In this document: positions 35,045 to 45,909 of the stretch, piece after piece
How the letters are laid out: every line of letters starts with the position of its first letter
Position numbering within the stretch: position 1 is the first letter of the stretch
NCBI GenBank assembly: GCA_902702965.1
Contig: CACRXP010000164.1
Coordinates: forward strand, 801,698 to 865,697
DNA from: Spirometra erinaceieuropaei
Lineage: Eukaryota > Platyhelminthes > Cestoda > Diphyllobothriidea > Diphyllobothriidae
Reading direction: 5' to 3'
Length of the DNA stretch: 64,000 nt
Notes under the pieces: model-generated
Databases searched by the model: none
What the model was told of the DNA's origin: nothing
The model's input: only the letters and a program-made list of their open reading frames with translations
Position numbers and translations under genes: made by a program

Positions 35045-36018
35045 CAGTAGATTTACTAACTCATCAGATGTTGGCCGAAGTTCTGAAATGAGTTTTCAGT
35101 TCGAAAAGATTGCTTAATCAGGGTTGTGGTGTTAATTATCCTGTCTCATGATACCAAATATTCCAGTCAGGCCAAGTGACCGGATTTTGAGCAAGCTCCC
35201 TACTGACCGCGAGCGTAAAATTCATTCATAAAAAAGTGGCTACTTATATATTCCGAATTTTCACACTGATTTCGATGCCGTTACAAATTCGCATATATTC
35301 TGTAGAAGACGTACGCAGAGATATACTATAATACAAATTCGGTAGGAAATGAAAACTTTTCAAGTTTCGTACCTGAAAAAAGAATATAGGCCGCTTTTAA
35401 AAGAACTTCTTATCATGAGTCCTTTACGACCGTTAAATGTCCACTTGTACACCGTCGCATCAGCACATTTAATAATGCTGCTTGCAAAGTGGACAACATG
35501 GTCTCCATTCACTACAAAATGTTATGATTTCTATATGTCGTCGTCATAATAACATATAGAAATGGGTAGTTTTTCTTACAAGAAAAATATACGGCTAAAA
35601 GTTCGTAAATCCCGAACGCGACTTAAGGGCAGGTCGGGTTCAAAACTGATCGGAAGAGGAGACTGTTTTTAAACCAGATGATATACTTTCTCCAAGTATA
35701 AAGGCGCAATTTTGTACCAAATGATTAAAAGAAAGAGTGCTGTTGTGCACTTTACCTGTAATATATATTTGAAAATATAAGGCTATCAAGGATCCGTGTA
35801 AAACATTCATACGGATTAGCAGTTACTTTTTACAGAGCGCAGTTTATGTAAACTGCCGACAAGGAGCTCATTCTAAAGCCGGCATCTTACCGTGACTGAA
35901 ATACTTTAACATTGTGCCACAGGACGACTAAAAGTAAAACGCTAATAAAGTAATCTTTTTAAGGTGAAAACAGATTTTAGAGTTTCAGTCAACACTTCAC
36001 GAGGAGGCCTACCTACTT
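35045..36018. mobile_element. Tc1/mariner-type foldback MITE, 974 bp, TA-flanked
   Basis: The left end is TA then CAGTAGATTTACTAACTCAT; the right end reads inward as AAGTAGGTAGGCCTCCTCGTG, also bordered by TA. Arms of about 300 bp are inverted relative to each other (left GAAAAGATTGCTTAATCAG against right CTAATAAAGTAATCTTTTT). There is no transposase. A perfect 12-bp hairpin (35527-35538 with 35552-35563, ATTTCTATATGT/ACATATAGAAAT) lies near the centre. TA target duplication and CAGT ends are typical of the Tc1/mariner superfamily. Confidence 0.75.
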
Positions 36019-36100
36019 TAAATAAATCAAGTATAATGAGTAAACCAAACAGAATGCACTACTTTTAATTATCGGCCGACTGTAATTGTCAAATCACATA

Positions 36101-36442
36101 CAGTAGGTGGGCTAACTCATGAAATGTTAACCCAAGTTCTAAAATGCATTTTCGTTCCGCAAAGATTAAGTAAGTAGGGTTGTAAAACTAATCATTGTAC
36201 AGCGTAATTTTATGAGAATTCAGTTGCCTTAGGATGCCGGCTTTCGAATGAAATTCTTTCCGTCTGCATGCAAAAACAACACCCTGTAAAAAAGATTACT
36301 TAATTAGCGTGCATTTTTCTCATTGATTTTCGAGGCTCGTAAAAATTCCATTATATTTCATGAAGCACATTTGTATAAATATTCATTCTTTTGCTCATTT
36401 GGTAGAAAATTACGTCTTCTTCCAATTTTATACTCGAAAGAC
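36101..36442 (+). mobile_element. Foldback MITE, left arm only
   Basis: It starts at a TA followed by CAGTAGGTGGGCTAACTCAT and follows the left arm of the copy at 37860 (GGTTGTAAAACTAATCAT, TATTCATTCTTTTGCTC, GGTAGAAAATTACGTCTTC) until TATACTCGAAAGAC. There a ribozyme-repeat fragment begins. The internal part and right arm are missing. Confidence 0.75.
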
Positions 36443-36683
36443 GGGGATAGGGCATATGGCATGTGGGCGCTTACCGATCGTTTTTACGTAGCCCACGCGT
36501 CTCGTTTTGCCTTATGGGCTCTCTCTCTCTCTGTCGAGACTAACCAGCAGCCGCAAAGCGGCGCATGAGATGGGTAGAACGTTATTACCGACAAGGACGA
36601 ATGAGATTGGAATGGCCATTTCTGGCTTGTTAGCCGTTGTCAGCCAGTCATACCCAACCCCGAAGTGAAGAACATCTGGGCCA
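36443..36683 (-). mobile_element. Ribozyme repeat copy that crosses the unit junction
   Basis: On the plus strand it begins in mid-unit (GCGCTTACCGATCG), runs to the unit end (CAGCAGCCGCAAAGCGGCGC), crosses the junction (GTAGAACGTTATTACCGAC) and continues through the ribozyme to CAACCCCGAAGTG. The tRNA head is absent. A (CT)n expansion (36519-36532) sits where other copies have a single CTCTCTCGAG. A copy that starts in mid-unit and continues past the junction cannot derive from a simple linear monomer. Confidence 0.8.
36605..36649 (-). ncRNA. Hammerhead ribozyme motif (type I), core-mutated
   Basis: Minus strand: GACTGG, CTGACAA (consensus CTGACGA), CGGCTAACAAGCCA, GAAA, TGGCCATT, CCAATC. 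The invariant G8 is replaced by A, which should abolish cleavage. Stem I has one mismatch. Confidence 0.75.
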
Positions 36684-37194
36684 GGATCGCTGGATCGAGC
36701 GCACTGCCCAAAAAGTGTTTTTATATGCCTCCTTAGTGTGTACAGTTAACCACACTAGTTGGGGTCATTATGTCGAAGTCTACCTCGATGCCTCTATTTT
36801 GTAATTTGTTAACGTAAATTGACTAATAGAGAGTGCCCATATGCGTATTACGCCAAAGTACTGTACCGAAAAACGACTTCAAATAAACTACCCCACGAAA
36901 TTCCGACGAATTTTAACCGACCGGAATTTTGTGACGTGGTGAGAAAAGAGCGATTGTAACAACTTTCCGCCACTGCGTGAAAAGTTTGTTCGGAACAATT
37001 TGTTTGAAGTTGGCATATTAATTTCAGTGGACACCAAAAGGTGACATCGCCAAACTGGAGTAACTACTAGAGAGCACGCGGGAGCCCTGAGAACGCTGTG
37101 TCATGCTGCGACAGAAAAGTCGACGAGGCACAGTTGTAGGCTTTTAGGTATTCCTTGTCTATCATTTTGGTGGATCATACATCATATGTGTACT
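36684..37194. other. Spacer without recognisable gene
   Basis: AT-rich; nothing identified. Confidence 0.45.
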
Positions 37195-37485
37195 ACCCAG
37201 CCTTTGAAGGGTGATGGCCCAGGCTAAATGCAGGGCAGCGTGTCACCCTTCTGGGTCTCAAGGAATGTAAGCGTCTGCTATGCCACGATCAGCAAGCCAT
37301 GCCTCTCGCAGCCTGGTGCGCGCTGGTAGTTTCCTGGCGGGCCTTGCTGGGTGCGGGTCCGGCCGCTCCAGCCACCTAGGCCCTCCCTCACCTCCGGTCT
37401 TCTTGACTCCGTCTTGACACCGGGCCCTGGTGGGGACAAGAGAGTTCGTAGATGCTGCGCATTTCTACAATCACTATAAATTAAT
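37195..37485 (-). repeat. Dispersed repeat 'B', copy 2
   Basis: Read on the minus strand: GCGCAGCATCTACGAAC, CCGGTGTCAAGACGGAG, AGACCGGAGGTGAGGGAGGG, CTAGGTGGCTGGAG. It then continues beyond the homology with copy 1 (30903) into GAGACCCAGAAGGGTGACAC. It is far richer in GC than its AT-rich surroundings, which suggests insertion. Confidence 0.6.
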
Positions 37486-38771
37486 TCATGCATAAGTCAC
37501 CTTGGCTGCTCCACCTTTCTGTGATGCACACGGTGGACACCGTCGGGTATCCCTCAGATGATGGAATTCGGCTAGAGTTTGCACACCAACATTCGACCCT
37601 ATGTACGCAGGCCAATATAAACTGCAAAATGTATGCCAAATACAAGCGTGTTTTAATACATTTTGCAGACTGTTTTTTTAAACATAATTTCGTTTTTCAT
37701 GTACGAATCCTAAATTCGTGAATAGCACGCCCCATCAGGCCTGACAATTACGTCAACGTAATTAAACACAAAGCATAAAAGCCTGCATATATTCACTCAT
37801 AATTTAGCATTTAGGGGCATGATCCCATTTCAAATAATCTCCAGCTCCATGCTGAAATACAGTAGATGTGCTAACTCATTAAATGTCAACCAAAATTTCG
37901 AAATGCGTTCTCGTTTCGAAAAGATTAATTAAGTAGTGTTGTAAAACTAATCATGATGCAGCATAAATCTATAATGATCCAATTACCTCAGGGTGTCAAC
38001 TTTCGAGAGAACTTATTCTCGACTGCATGCAAGATCTATACTCTGCAAAAAATGACTACTTATGTAGCATGCAATTTTCTCACTGATTTTCGATGCCCTT
38101 GAAAATTCAATTATATTGCTTGGGAAACATGCATAAAAATATTCATTCTTTTACTTATTCGGTAGAAAATCACGTCTTCTTCCAAATTCATACTCAAAAG
38201 AAGAGTATAATTCGGTTTTAAAGAACTTTTCTAATTCCCGAATAGTTTTGAACCCGACCTGCTGTTACACTTGCGTTCAGGGTTTCAAAACTCCAAGCTG
38301 TATATTTTCCATGCATGTCTCTACGGTGTTAAGAGGAGACCATATGAGGGTCATAAAACTAAGCAGTGGATTTGAGCAATATTGTTAACTTTACAAGCCA
38401 CATTCTTAAATGCAGATACATGACGTTTCATGAACGGCCATTTAACGGTATTAAAAACTTTTGCAATTAGAAACTTTTTTAAAACTGAAGTATATTCTTC
38501 TTTTGGGTATAAAATTGGAAGAAGACGTGAATTTCTACCGAATGAGTAAAAGAATGAATATTTTTATGCATTTTTTCCATGAAATATAATTGAATTTTCT
38601 AGGGCACCGAAAATCAATTAGAAAATTGCATGCTACTAATGTAGTCATTTTTTGCAGAGTACAGATCTTGCATGCAGCCGAAAATAAGTTCTGTCGAAAG
38701 CCGACACCCTGAGGTAACTGGATCATTATAGATATATGCTGCATCGTGATTAGTTTTACAACACTACTTAA

Positions 38772-39103
38772 GCAGAATGGCATTACCGACAAAGACAAGG
38801 GAGACTGGAATGGCCATTTCAGGCTTATTAGCCGTCGTCAGCCAGCAATACCCATGCCCGAAGTGTGGAACACCCGAGCCTCGAACTCGCGACCTGTTGG
38901 TTTAGAATTTCACGCCTCTACCCACCGGGCCACGTGCCCGTTGCCCTGTCGGTTTTCGGTCGGGAATATACAATGTTAGGGGGCGTTCACCGATCGTTCA
39001 TACGGAACTCACTCGTTCCGTTGTGCCTTAAGGGCTCTCTCGAGCACAACCAGCAGCCGCACAGCGGCGCATGATGTATAGGCAGAATGGCATTACCGAC
39101 AAA
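38772..39103 (-). mobile_element. Complete ribozyme repeat inserted in a MITE, with 22-bp terminal direct repeats and a 5-6-bp target duplication
   Basis: The insertion starts and ends with the same 22 bp (GCAGAATGGCATTACCGAC plus AAA: 38772-38793 and 39082-39103), 310 bp apart. It is flanked by CTTAA on both sides (38767-38771 and 39104-39108). Removing it restores the MITE arm (ACTTAATTTATCTTTTCG, as in the left arm). It contains the tRNA-Arg-like head, the ribozyme and the leader. So one unit plus 22 bp of the next unit was inserted, as expected from copying a circular or multimeric template. Confidence 0.9.
38803..38847 (-). ncRNA. Hammerhead ribozyme motif (type I), near-complete
   Basis: Minus strand: TGCTGG, CTGACGA, CGGCTAATAAGCCT, GAAA, TGGCCATT, CCAGTC. 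The core is intact. Stem I keeps four Watson-Crick pairs plus one wobble. Stem II is GGCT/AGCC with loop AATA, but the core-proximal position is C opposite U. Confidence 0.8.
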
Positions 39104-39177
39104 CTTAATTTATCTTTTCGAAACGAGAACGCATTTCGAAATTTTGGTTGATATTTCATGAGTTAGCACATCCACTG

Positions 39178-40576
39178 TACCTTCCGACAGTCTTGAATTG
39201 ACTCCACTGTCTGAGGTGTCACGTAAACACAAAACAGTGTCATCATACATATTAGCAGAAGTGTGTTCCGATATTTTGCTGTCAGATATGATTCATATGC
39301 AGGAAACACCAAACTTACAATGACCGAGGTAACAAACTTAGCTCGAACATTGAGAATTGTCATTTCTGAAATTACAGCGAAACGCAAACTCCATACATGT
39401 GTGGTTCAACTGTTACACAATCCGTACCTAACCAGCGATATAGTTTGACTAACAAAAAACAGCAATGCTCATTCTATAGCACAGATGAATTTCTTATCAA
39501 CGCTTTCTCTAACTAAGTAATGTCCGGACTTGCCAAATTTCTTAATCTGTCGCACTCCTTGTCAGCAAGTAGAACACGCAAATAGTCTCGTATTTTGTCG
39601 ATCATACAAAACAGTTTATCTCATGGCATAATTTCCGTTGAGTAAAATCACTTAATCGCCTATAGAATGCCTTTCTGACTTTTATTATCTAGTCTGTCGC
39701 AAAAAATGGGCTGATGAAAACATGACACTTATACTGCTCCAGGAATCACGGATGTTAGCAAATAAACAATTGCTTCTTCTGAGGCACCGTGACTTTCATA
39801 TAAATACCTACTCAATCTTTTTCGGTCAGAGTAAGAGACTTCTGACAGAGACAAAGAACTCTGAGGGTGGCCATGTCTATTTCAAATATCCCTATCCTCT
39901 CCCCACAGCTAAAGGTTTAAAACATGAATTCGAACTTCGCTGGCAAACGTGTCAATTTCCTACAGGCTCACACAAGTGCTCACGTTTTTTCGGTTGTGCT
40001 TGTCAATACAGAGGCAAGGGTTTATCGACCTAGCCTGACTTGGCATTAGAATTGGATCATTGAGTGTAAGTCGCCATGCGAACACCTTCGAAGTCCTTGA
40101 AGATAAGCTCCACTAGGATCGATCAGTCACCTTGGCTATTTTCAACTAAGGTCGACGTGGCGAAACTCGTGAACCGGCAGCAGGGCCTTTGCTCAACCAA
40201 TAACTTAATTCGAGCTCAAGTCTCGGGTCTTTTTGTCCTGGGCGTAGGGCCTTCTTTTCTGCAAGGATCAAGTAAATAGAAAGCGACGTTATAGTCTCCC
40301 GGGCTTTCTGAGCAAGATTTATGAATCATCCGAATACACTGAAGGGCCTCATTTAACTCACAGGACAAATCTGAGGAGTTTACGAAAACCCGACGCTCCA
40401 GATAATTTTGCCTAGTCAGCGGACACTTTAAGCACATGCAATTTTGAACTTAGTTTTGTAAGTGCCGGACAATGGAGAAAAGCGAAAACAACTTAGAGAT
40501 TAAACCGCGTTTTGTCTAGCTGGAGGATGGGCACAATCAAGTCACCAGAAAAATGAAGTAGTTGTAGCGGAAGTCA
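39178..40576. other. Spacer with a weak candidate frame
   Basis: The plus frame 39722-40033 starts at ATG and contains protein-like text (HVYFKYPYPLPTAKGLKHEF) and a small Cys cluster near its end, but has no splice or polyA support. 40216-40437 is open on the minus strand with no domain. Neither is called. Confidence 0.4.
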
Positions 40577-40582
40577 TTTATT
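40577..40582 (-). terminator. Polyadenylation signal AATAAA
   Basis: On the minus strand AATAAA begins 12 nt after the TGA of the candidate terminal exon at 40594. This is an unusually tight arrangement, but it fits a very short 3' UTR. Confidence 0.45.
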
Positions 40583-40593
40583 TGCATGCGTGC

Positions 40594-40949
40594 TCAAATG
40601 AGTATGTTCTTCAGCAAAGCAATCGCGTTGTCGATATTTTTTGAACTTTTGATAGTCGATGTTATTTTTGGTGGTGTTGGCGGGGAATTTGTCAGTGCCT
40701 GCGAAGGCCCTTGAGGGGTACTTGCGGATATCGACGCTGCCGACGAAACCACTGTTGTTTTTGGAGGCAGAATAAAGGAGGAGGATGTATATCTCATGGT
40801 GGGAGAAGCCCTTTCGTTTCCCGATGCTGTTTCAGAAATAATGGTAGTGAGGCATTTTGAAAACTTGGTACAGTAGGTGCCAGAATTGCGTCTTGCCAAA
40901 CTACTGTTCATCCTTCGTTCTGAAGGTAAAACTGCTTGTTGGTCGTCCT
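40594..40949 (-). CDS. Candidate 3'-terminal exon, Ser/Thr/Pro-rich protein, unknown family
   Basis: The minus frame is open from a TGA near 40985 to the stop at 40594-40596. A TTCTCAG acceptor precedes GACGACCAACAAGCAG, so the exon may start near 40949. The first ATG is at 40911 and leaves 105 codons. The text has natural variety: RRNSGTYCTKFSKCLTTIIS, then SGNERASPTMRYTSSSFIL, then an S/T/P-rich linker (SSAASISASTPQGPSQALTN, SPPTPPKITS), and a C-terminal helix-like end (NIDNAIALLKNILI). An AATAAA follows 12 nt after the stop. This looks like the disordered C-terminal tail of a larger regulatory or scaffold protein. Whether further exons lie upstream (higher coordinates) cannot be seen. Confidence 0.45.
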
Positions 40950-41864
40950 GAGAACTTTGAGACAGTTTTGCGTAGATTTTAGGTCAACATTTGACCTTGA
41001 ATTGCGTGCACCATTTCGATTACACAGAAAACACTAGGAAGGGAAAAAGCGAATTTTAAAAAAGAGCTGAAAAGGAGGAGATGCGATTTTTAAAACAATA
41101 ATTTGATTGTTTTGACGACTCCGCTTCTAACTTTCGCACGTAATCAAGGTCGGCTTCGGATTAGGTCACTGATACTGAATGAGGACGAAAATGCTAAATG
41201 TCGGACGAATAAAATTCCTGTCCCAGCGATTGCATTTCCTTCTTGTCAACATTCTTGATTACAGCCTAAAGCCAGCTTTGGCTAATAGGAGATGGCGGAA
41301 ACATCAAAAGGATGAGGGAATTCCCTCTGTTTCTTTTCGAATACTGACAGGTGGAATTAAGAGCCGCAAATCACTTCATCCTAATTTTCAGTATGCGTCC
41401 AAAAGTCATATACTAATTACAGAAATTTGTAGAATACTTTCCAGCATATAGTCACCGGAGGCCAAACACCATGGCTTATTTGAACACCGTAAAAAGTTAG
41501 CATTCCGGCATGGCGTGATGGGTACATATCACCAAAGTTCTCAGAAAATGCTTGATTGATTAATTCCTACTCCGTTCCAATTTCTTGTGTGCACTTCTTT
41601 ATTAGTCTTGTAAATAAGCATGCGAAAGTTCCACCCAACAAAAATCAATTCTAGTAGGTGCGCCATCTGGCATTCGAACAAAAAGAGCAAAAAATTGTTC
41701 TTGCGATCGTCATATAGATCTTCTCCTTTTAAATCATGGCCAGTGAGTTTCGCATTTTGAAGGTTGGCATCTTTCCATAGATCTATGTGCCTCGATACGT
41801 CAATTCAATTAATTTTCATGGTTATCGCGAAAAGGGTGTTTTGAATTTAATGATTTATTTTGAC
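40950..41864. other. Spacer, possibly intronic to the exon at 40594
   Basis: A plus frame 41179-41451 starts at ATG but lacks any recognisable feature. No repeats matched. Confidence 0.4.
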
Positions 41865-42080
41865 CCAACTGTGAATAACTCGGCGACATCGGTGGGACTC
41901 GAATCCACGACAGCAAGGGGGAGACTTTAGTACAGCCAATGCTCTGGCCACCTAAGCTACGAGGCCCACCGGAAGACGTGAGTTTAATCACACTTGAGTC
42001 AAGTTTACCCGCCTAACCTACTGCAACGTCTGAAGTCCCCCAAATCGGATACAGTAAGCTGACTACCCAAGCAGTATTTT
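41865..42080 (-). mobile_element. Second tRNA-like repeat family, single-arm copy
   Basis: On the minus strand, roughly 41884-41965 folds as a tRNA-like head: a CCTCGTAGCTTAGGTGG A-box region, anticodon-arm text GGCTGTACTAAAG, and a GATTCGAGTCC B box. It then continues into ATAACTCACAG-type flank. On the head's 5' side, the spacer seen in the 62-kb foldback is present (TTTACCCGCCTAACCTACTG) but the opposite arm is missing or decayed. Confidence 0.7.
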
Positions 42081-44146
42081 TTAAGTAAGTCACCTAGAAT
42101 CCGCTAGATGACAACCAGGCACACGTAATTCACGGATGTTTTAACAGATTTTGAAAAATTGATTTTGGATTATTAGAAATATCTTAAAACACCTATTAAT
42201 TCGATCATTTAGTTAATATGACTTTACGCTGTTTATAAATCATGCTTATTTATTCGAAGTCGTAGGAGACATCTAACTTGTAGTACTGGGCTGATGTCCA
42301 GAGTACCTTCCGCATTTCTCCATATTACAGTCCTATCTAGATCTTCCCAAATTGTGAGACTATTTTATAATTTTAATGCGTCAATCAAAAAATAAGTCGT
42401 TTGAAATTAATGGTGTCGACAGTCCTTGGAAGGGAATCTGAGTTTTCCCTGCCCACTAGAGGAAACGTGGGGAAATAAGCATGAGTATAAACCAATTCTC
42501 CAAAAAATAACAGGTTTGCAACTATAGCTTCGAAATATGCTACGAAATAAGTGCGAGGAGTCGATAAGATCACTAGACTATAAGTATAAACCTACTGCAT
42601 GCAAATTGGCGAAGAATTTCAAAGGTACGAAACTGCATCATGCGCATAACGAAGGTAATATGAGGTATGACAGGCAAAGGCCCTTAATAACTTCTCACAT
42701 AAGATAAGACAGCCATTTTATCTAATTGTAACGACATATTTTTGGTAAGTGCTTGAGGTTGCACTAGCTTTGACTGTGAATACAAACAGTCCCGGTAGTA
42801 CGTCCTAGTCACATGTTCATGAGCTTCTTCATGAGGTATCCCGTGGACCAGAGAGAAGTCTGCGGGGTTTTCACAGGAACACGCGCGAGCATGGGGACCG
42901 GTAGTGCCGTCCTCGTGAGGACTGGGCGTAGCCGAAAATCGCCATTTCATCTACCATATATATTTGTTCACATGGGGCTTTGCTGAAAGTTTGGTGTGAG
43001 CTACTTCAGAGACAAGGAGAGGAAAAATCTAGCTGTTTCGATGACCCCGTACCTTACCCTCTATACTGTGTTGAAGGATCGTTTAGAACGACAAGCGACA
43101 TCAGCACCGCTTTACTTCTACAGTGACTGTTCCTGGACCGGCCAAGTTTAGCACAAAGACCTCAACCATTCGCGGGCAACCCGCCAGACTTTACTCTTCA
43201 TGAAAGCCACCTTATGAAATAAATAATCAGAGATGAAATTTTTTCCTTGCTTTTGTTGACTTGCAGCCTGCTACAATCTCTGCAACACATCGGAGCGAAG
43301 GAGTTAACTCGGTTGGTGCGGATAGATCTCATAGGCTGACATGTCTCAAGTACTTTGTCGACAATAGGATACCACTAAGGTGCCAATAATGGTCGTGATT
43401 TCATCAGCCCTGCTGACTCTTGTCGCGGCAGTTTGCTCATTGTCATCGGACATCCGCGCCCTACCCCGTTGCTAATTACTTGGTCCAGGTCAAGTCACAG
43501 CACTGCATACGGAGGCGGGAGGTCCTTGCTCTTGTTAACTCAGGCAGTTCGCAGCTCGCGCACTTGTCGCCTCTTGAGAGAATCTCGGTCTCGTCCAACT
43601 TTGAAGTGTGGTCAGGCCCCATCGAATGGTTTGCGATCTTTAAGTTCGCATCCTTCCTCCTCACTGCTGTTACGTCCTCGGCCATTCGGTGACTTTATAT
43701 TTTTCACTAGAAAAGGTTGGTAAATTCTGAGCAAATTTCCATATTACGTTTGAAAAGGCAGTTGGCGAACATATGTCTTCGGTAATTCATCGTCAGGCCA
43801 ATACAATTAAATAGAGAACGAACTTGCGAGGTATGGACAGGATTTTAATGTCTCAGGGGACAGGGTTAGTAAAATTCCTTGTTCTCACACCATCTACATC
43901 AGCCTGTTGAGGACGATGGGGCTGGGATGGGCGGAAAAGGGAAGGGTTCGGTTTAGGCTGCAAGCGCCGTCTGTATGTCGTGCACATGGAGTGCGTGTGA
44001 CTGTTCCTAAGACGTCGAGACGGCGGTGTGGGAATAAGGCATTTGACTAACCCTGCCCCCTGGGACACATCTAAATATTGTCAGTAACTCACATGTTCAG
44101 TATACATGTATTGGTATTGAAATGCCGATGACTTACTGAAAACATA
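42081..44146. other. Spacer; one GC-rich stretch open in three frames
   Basis: 43420-43723 is GC-rich and open in two plus frames and one minus frame. The minus frame (43476-43685) begins at ATG and reads plausibly (LDETEILSRGDKCASCELPE), but is only 69 codons and has no other support. No gene is called. Confidence 0.4.
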
Positions 44147-44919
44147 CTGTGAGTGACCGATCTCATGAAATGCTGGTCGAAATTCTGAAATGCGTTTTCC
44201 GTTAGGAAGGATTACTTTGGTGGGGTTGTACTATTGATTATCATGCGGCATAATCCTATGGTAATTCGGACTCGTCAGGATGCCGGCTTTTAAATGCATT
44301 TTCTTTCGTGCTCTTAAGGAAAAGACACTCGGTGAAAAATGTCTACTTTACTAGCATGCACTTTTCGCATTGATTTCCGATGATGTTATAAATTTGTACA
44401 TATTTTTTGCGGGAAACTCTATATACTGTCTTCTTAAATGCCTAAAGGAATATCTGATTTTCCTTAAGCGGAAAGCATGCTTCTTGTAGACTGAAATCGC
44501 TAAAAGCTAATGCAGCGGCTGATCAGGCTCGAAATTCTTCAGGAAATGGGAAACTTTTTAGATACCTAAATATACACTTTCTTTGGGTATAAAATATAAC
44601 CAAAATATGATATTCTACCAAACGAGTAAAACAGAGCATACTTTTACGCATGTTTTCTACAAATATATATGAATTTATAACATTATCGGAAATCAATGCG
44701 AAAAATGCATGTCACTTAAGTAGACATTTTTCATTAAGTTTGGCTTCTGCAGGAAGTCAAAAAGAAGCAAATTTAAGAGCCGACATCCTGGCAAGTCCGA
44801 AATACTATAGGATTATACCACATGGTAGTCAATATTACAAACCCTTCTAAATAGACCTTCTTAATCGAAAACTCATTTCAGAATTTCGGCCAGCATTTCG
44901 TGAGATCGGTCATGCACTG
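44147..44919. mobile_element. Foldback MITE, subfamily 2, 773 bp, TA-flanked
   Basis: Left end TA-CTGTGAGTGACCGATCTCAT, right end GTGAGATCGGTCATGCACTG-TA. The arms are inverted over about 300 bp (left GTCAGGATGCCGGCTTTTAA, right TTAAGAGCCGACATCCTGGC). The ends differ from the 37860 copy (GTGAGTGACCGATCTC instead of GTAGATGTGCTAACTC) but match 9884, defining a second subfamily. The middle is about 200 bp shorter. Confidence 0.8.
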
Positions 44920-45909
44920 TATGTTTGCCAACTGACACTTCAAGGACGATAAAGTTTTTCATACACTTATTCTGTGAAATTTCGCGGCGTTTACGGATAT
45001 CCCGAATGTCTTTTGAATTGTTCGCTTAAATAAGTGGAGAAGTTCCAAAATACTGGGTTATTAGAGCCGCCTTCAATTAAAACTGGGCAAACATTGAGCG
45101 TTGTCCGTAAAATAGGAACACACATAGTAAGTCAATAGACATCAACATAAGGGTACGTATGCGTCAGTGCAGCCGATTTCATGCCTACTATTCAGTTTTT
45201 TGGGCAAAAAACGTTTTGCGTAACCCAGACCACCAAATGATAAATACCACTTCAGTAAAATATTGTTTTTTAAAAGATAGAACTTACAAATCATAAAATG
45301 TATGCCATGATGCCTAATTCACATGATCTGGCCTCTGGGCAATTCCCTTCTGCTCTCACCTGTTTCACTATCGGAAAATTGTCAAACTACAGTGCAGTTT
45401 TACAAGTTTAAACATCATTTTTGAAAGAAGCGCAACTATTGGTAGGATTGTTCTGTTCAGGCTCATATTTTTTAATTGTCCTGCACAGGTGTTTGGCAAG
45501 GTAATATCAGGATATTTTTATGGTCCTTCCAACTCACCATCTTCGTTCGAGTTATTATTAAGTTCTGAGCGCCTCCTACACTTTCAGTCCATAAGGGAAC
45601 CTCATCCACCGCATATCCTGTTGAATAAATAAAATATTTACTAAAAAGAAAGAATTCCGGTACGAAGAGAGCAGCCGAAATAGCAGGGGATAGGATGCAA
45701 GTCAGGCGGTGTCACGTCAGTGATTCCCAAAATCATTTTCACGGGGGTTATCTCAGTTCATGACACAAAAATCTGCCCTAACTAGTTTTCACATCTAAGT
45801 CAGTAAGAATTAAGAATACCTATCTACCAAAGAAAAACAACCGTAAACTAATAATAGACACCTCCGAAAGTCAGAGATTATCAATAAAACACGAAATAAG
45901 CAGTATTAA
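44920..45909. other. AT-rich spacer
   Basis: No open frame of note and no repeat match. Confidence 0.5.

Larger units (their letters stand above)
37860..39177. mobile_element. Tc1/mariner-type foldback MITE, about 981 bp without its nested insertion
   Basis: Left end TA-CAGTAGATGTGCTAACTCAT (element from 37860); right end CATGAGTTAGCACATCCACTG-TA (to 39177). The arms pair over about 370 bp (left ACTCTGCAAAAAATGACTAC, right GTAGTCATTTTTTGCAGAGT). The right arm is interrupted at 38772 by a ribozyme repeat. This is the best preserved copy, with arm identity visibly high, so it is younger than the copies at 9884 and 44147. There is no transposase ORF, so mobilisation in trans is implied. Confidence 0.85.
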
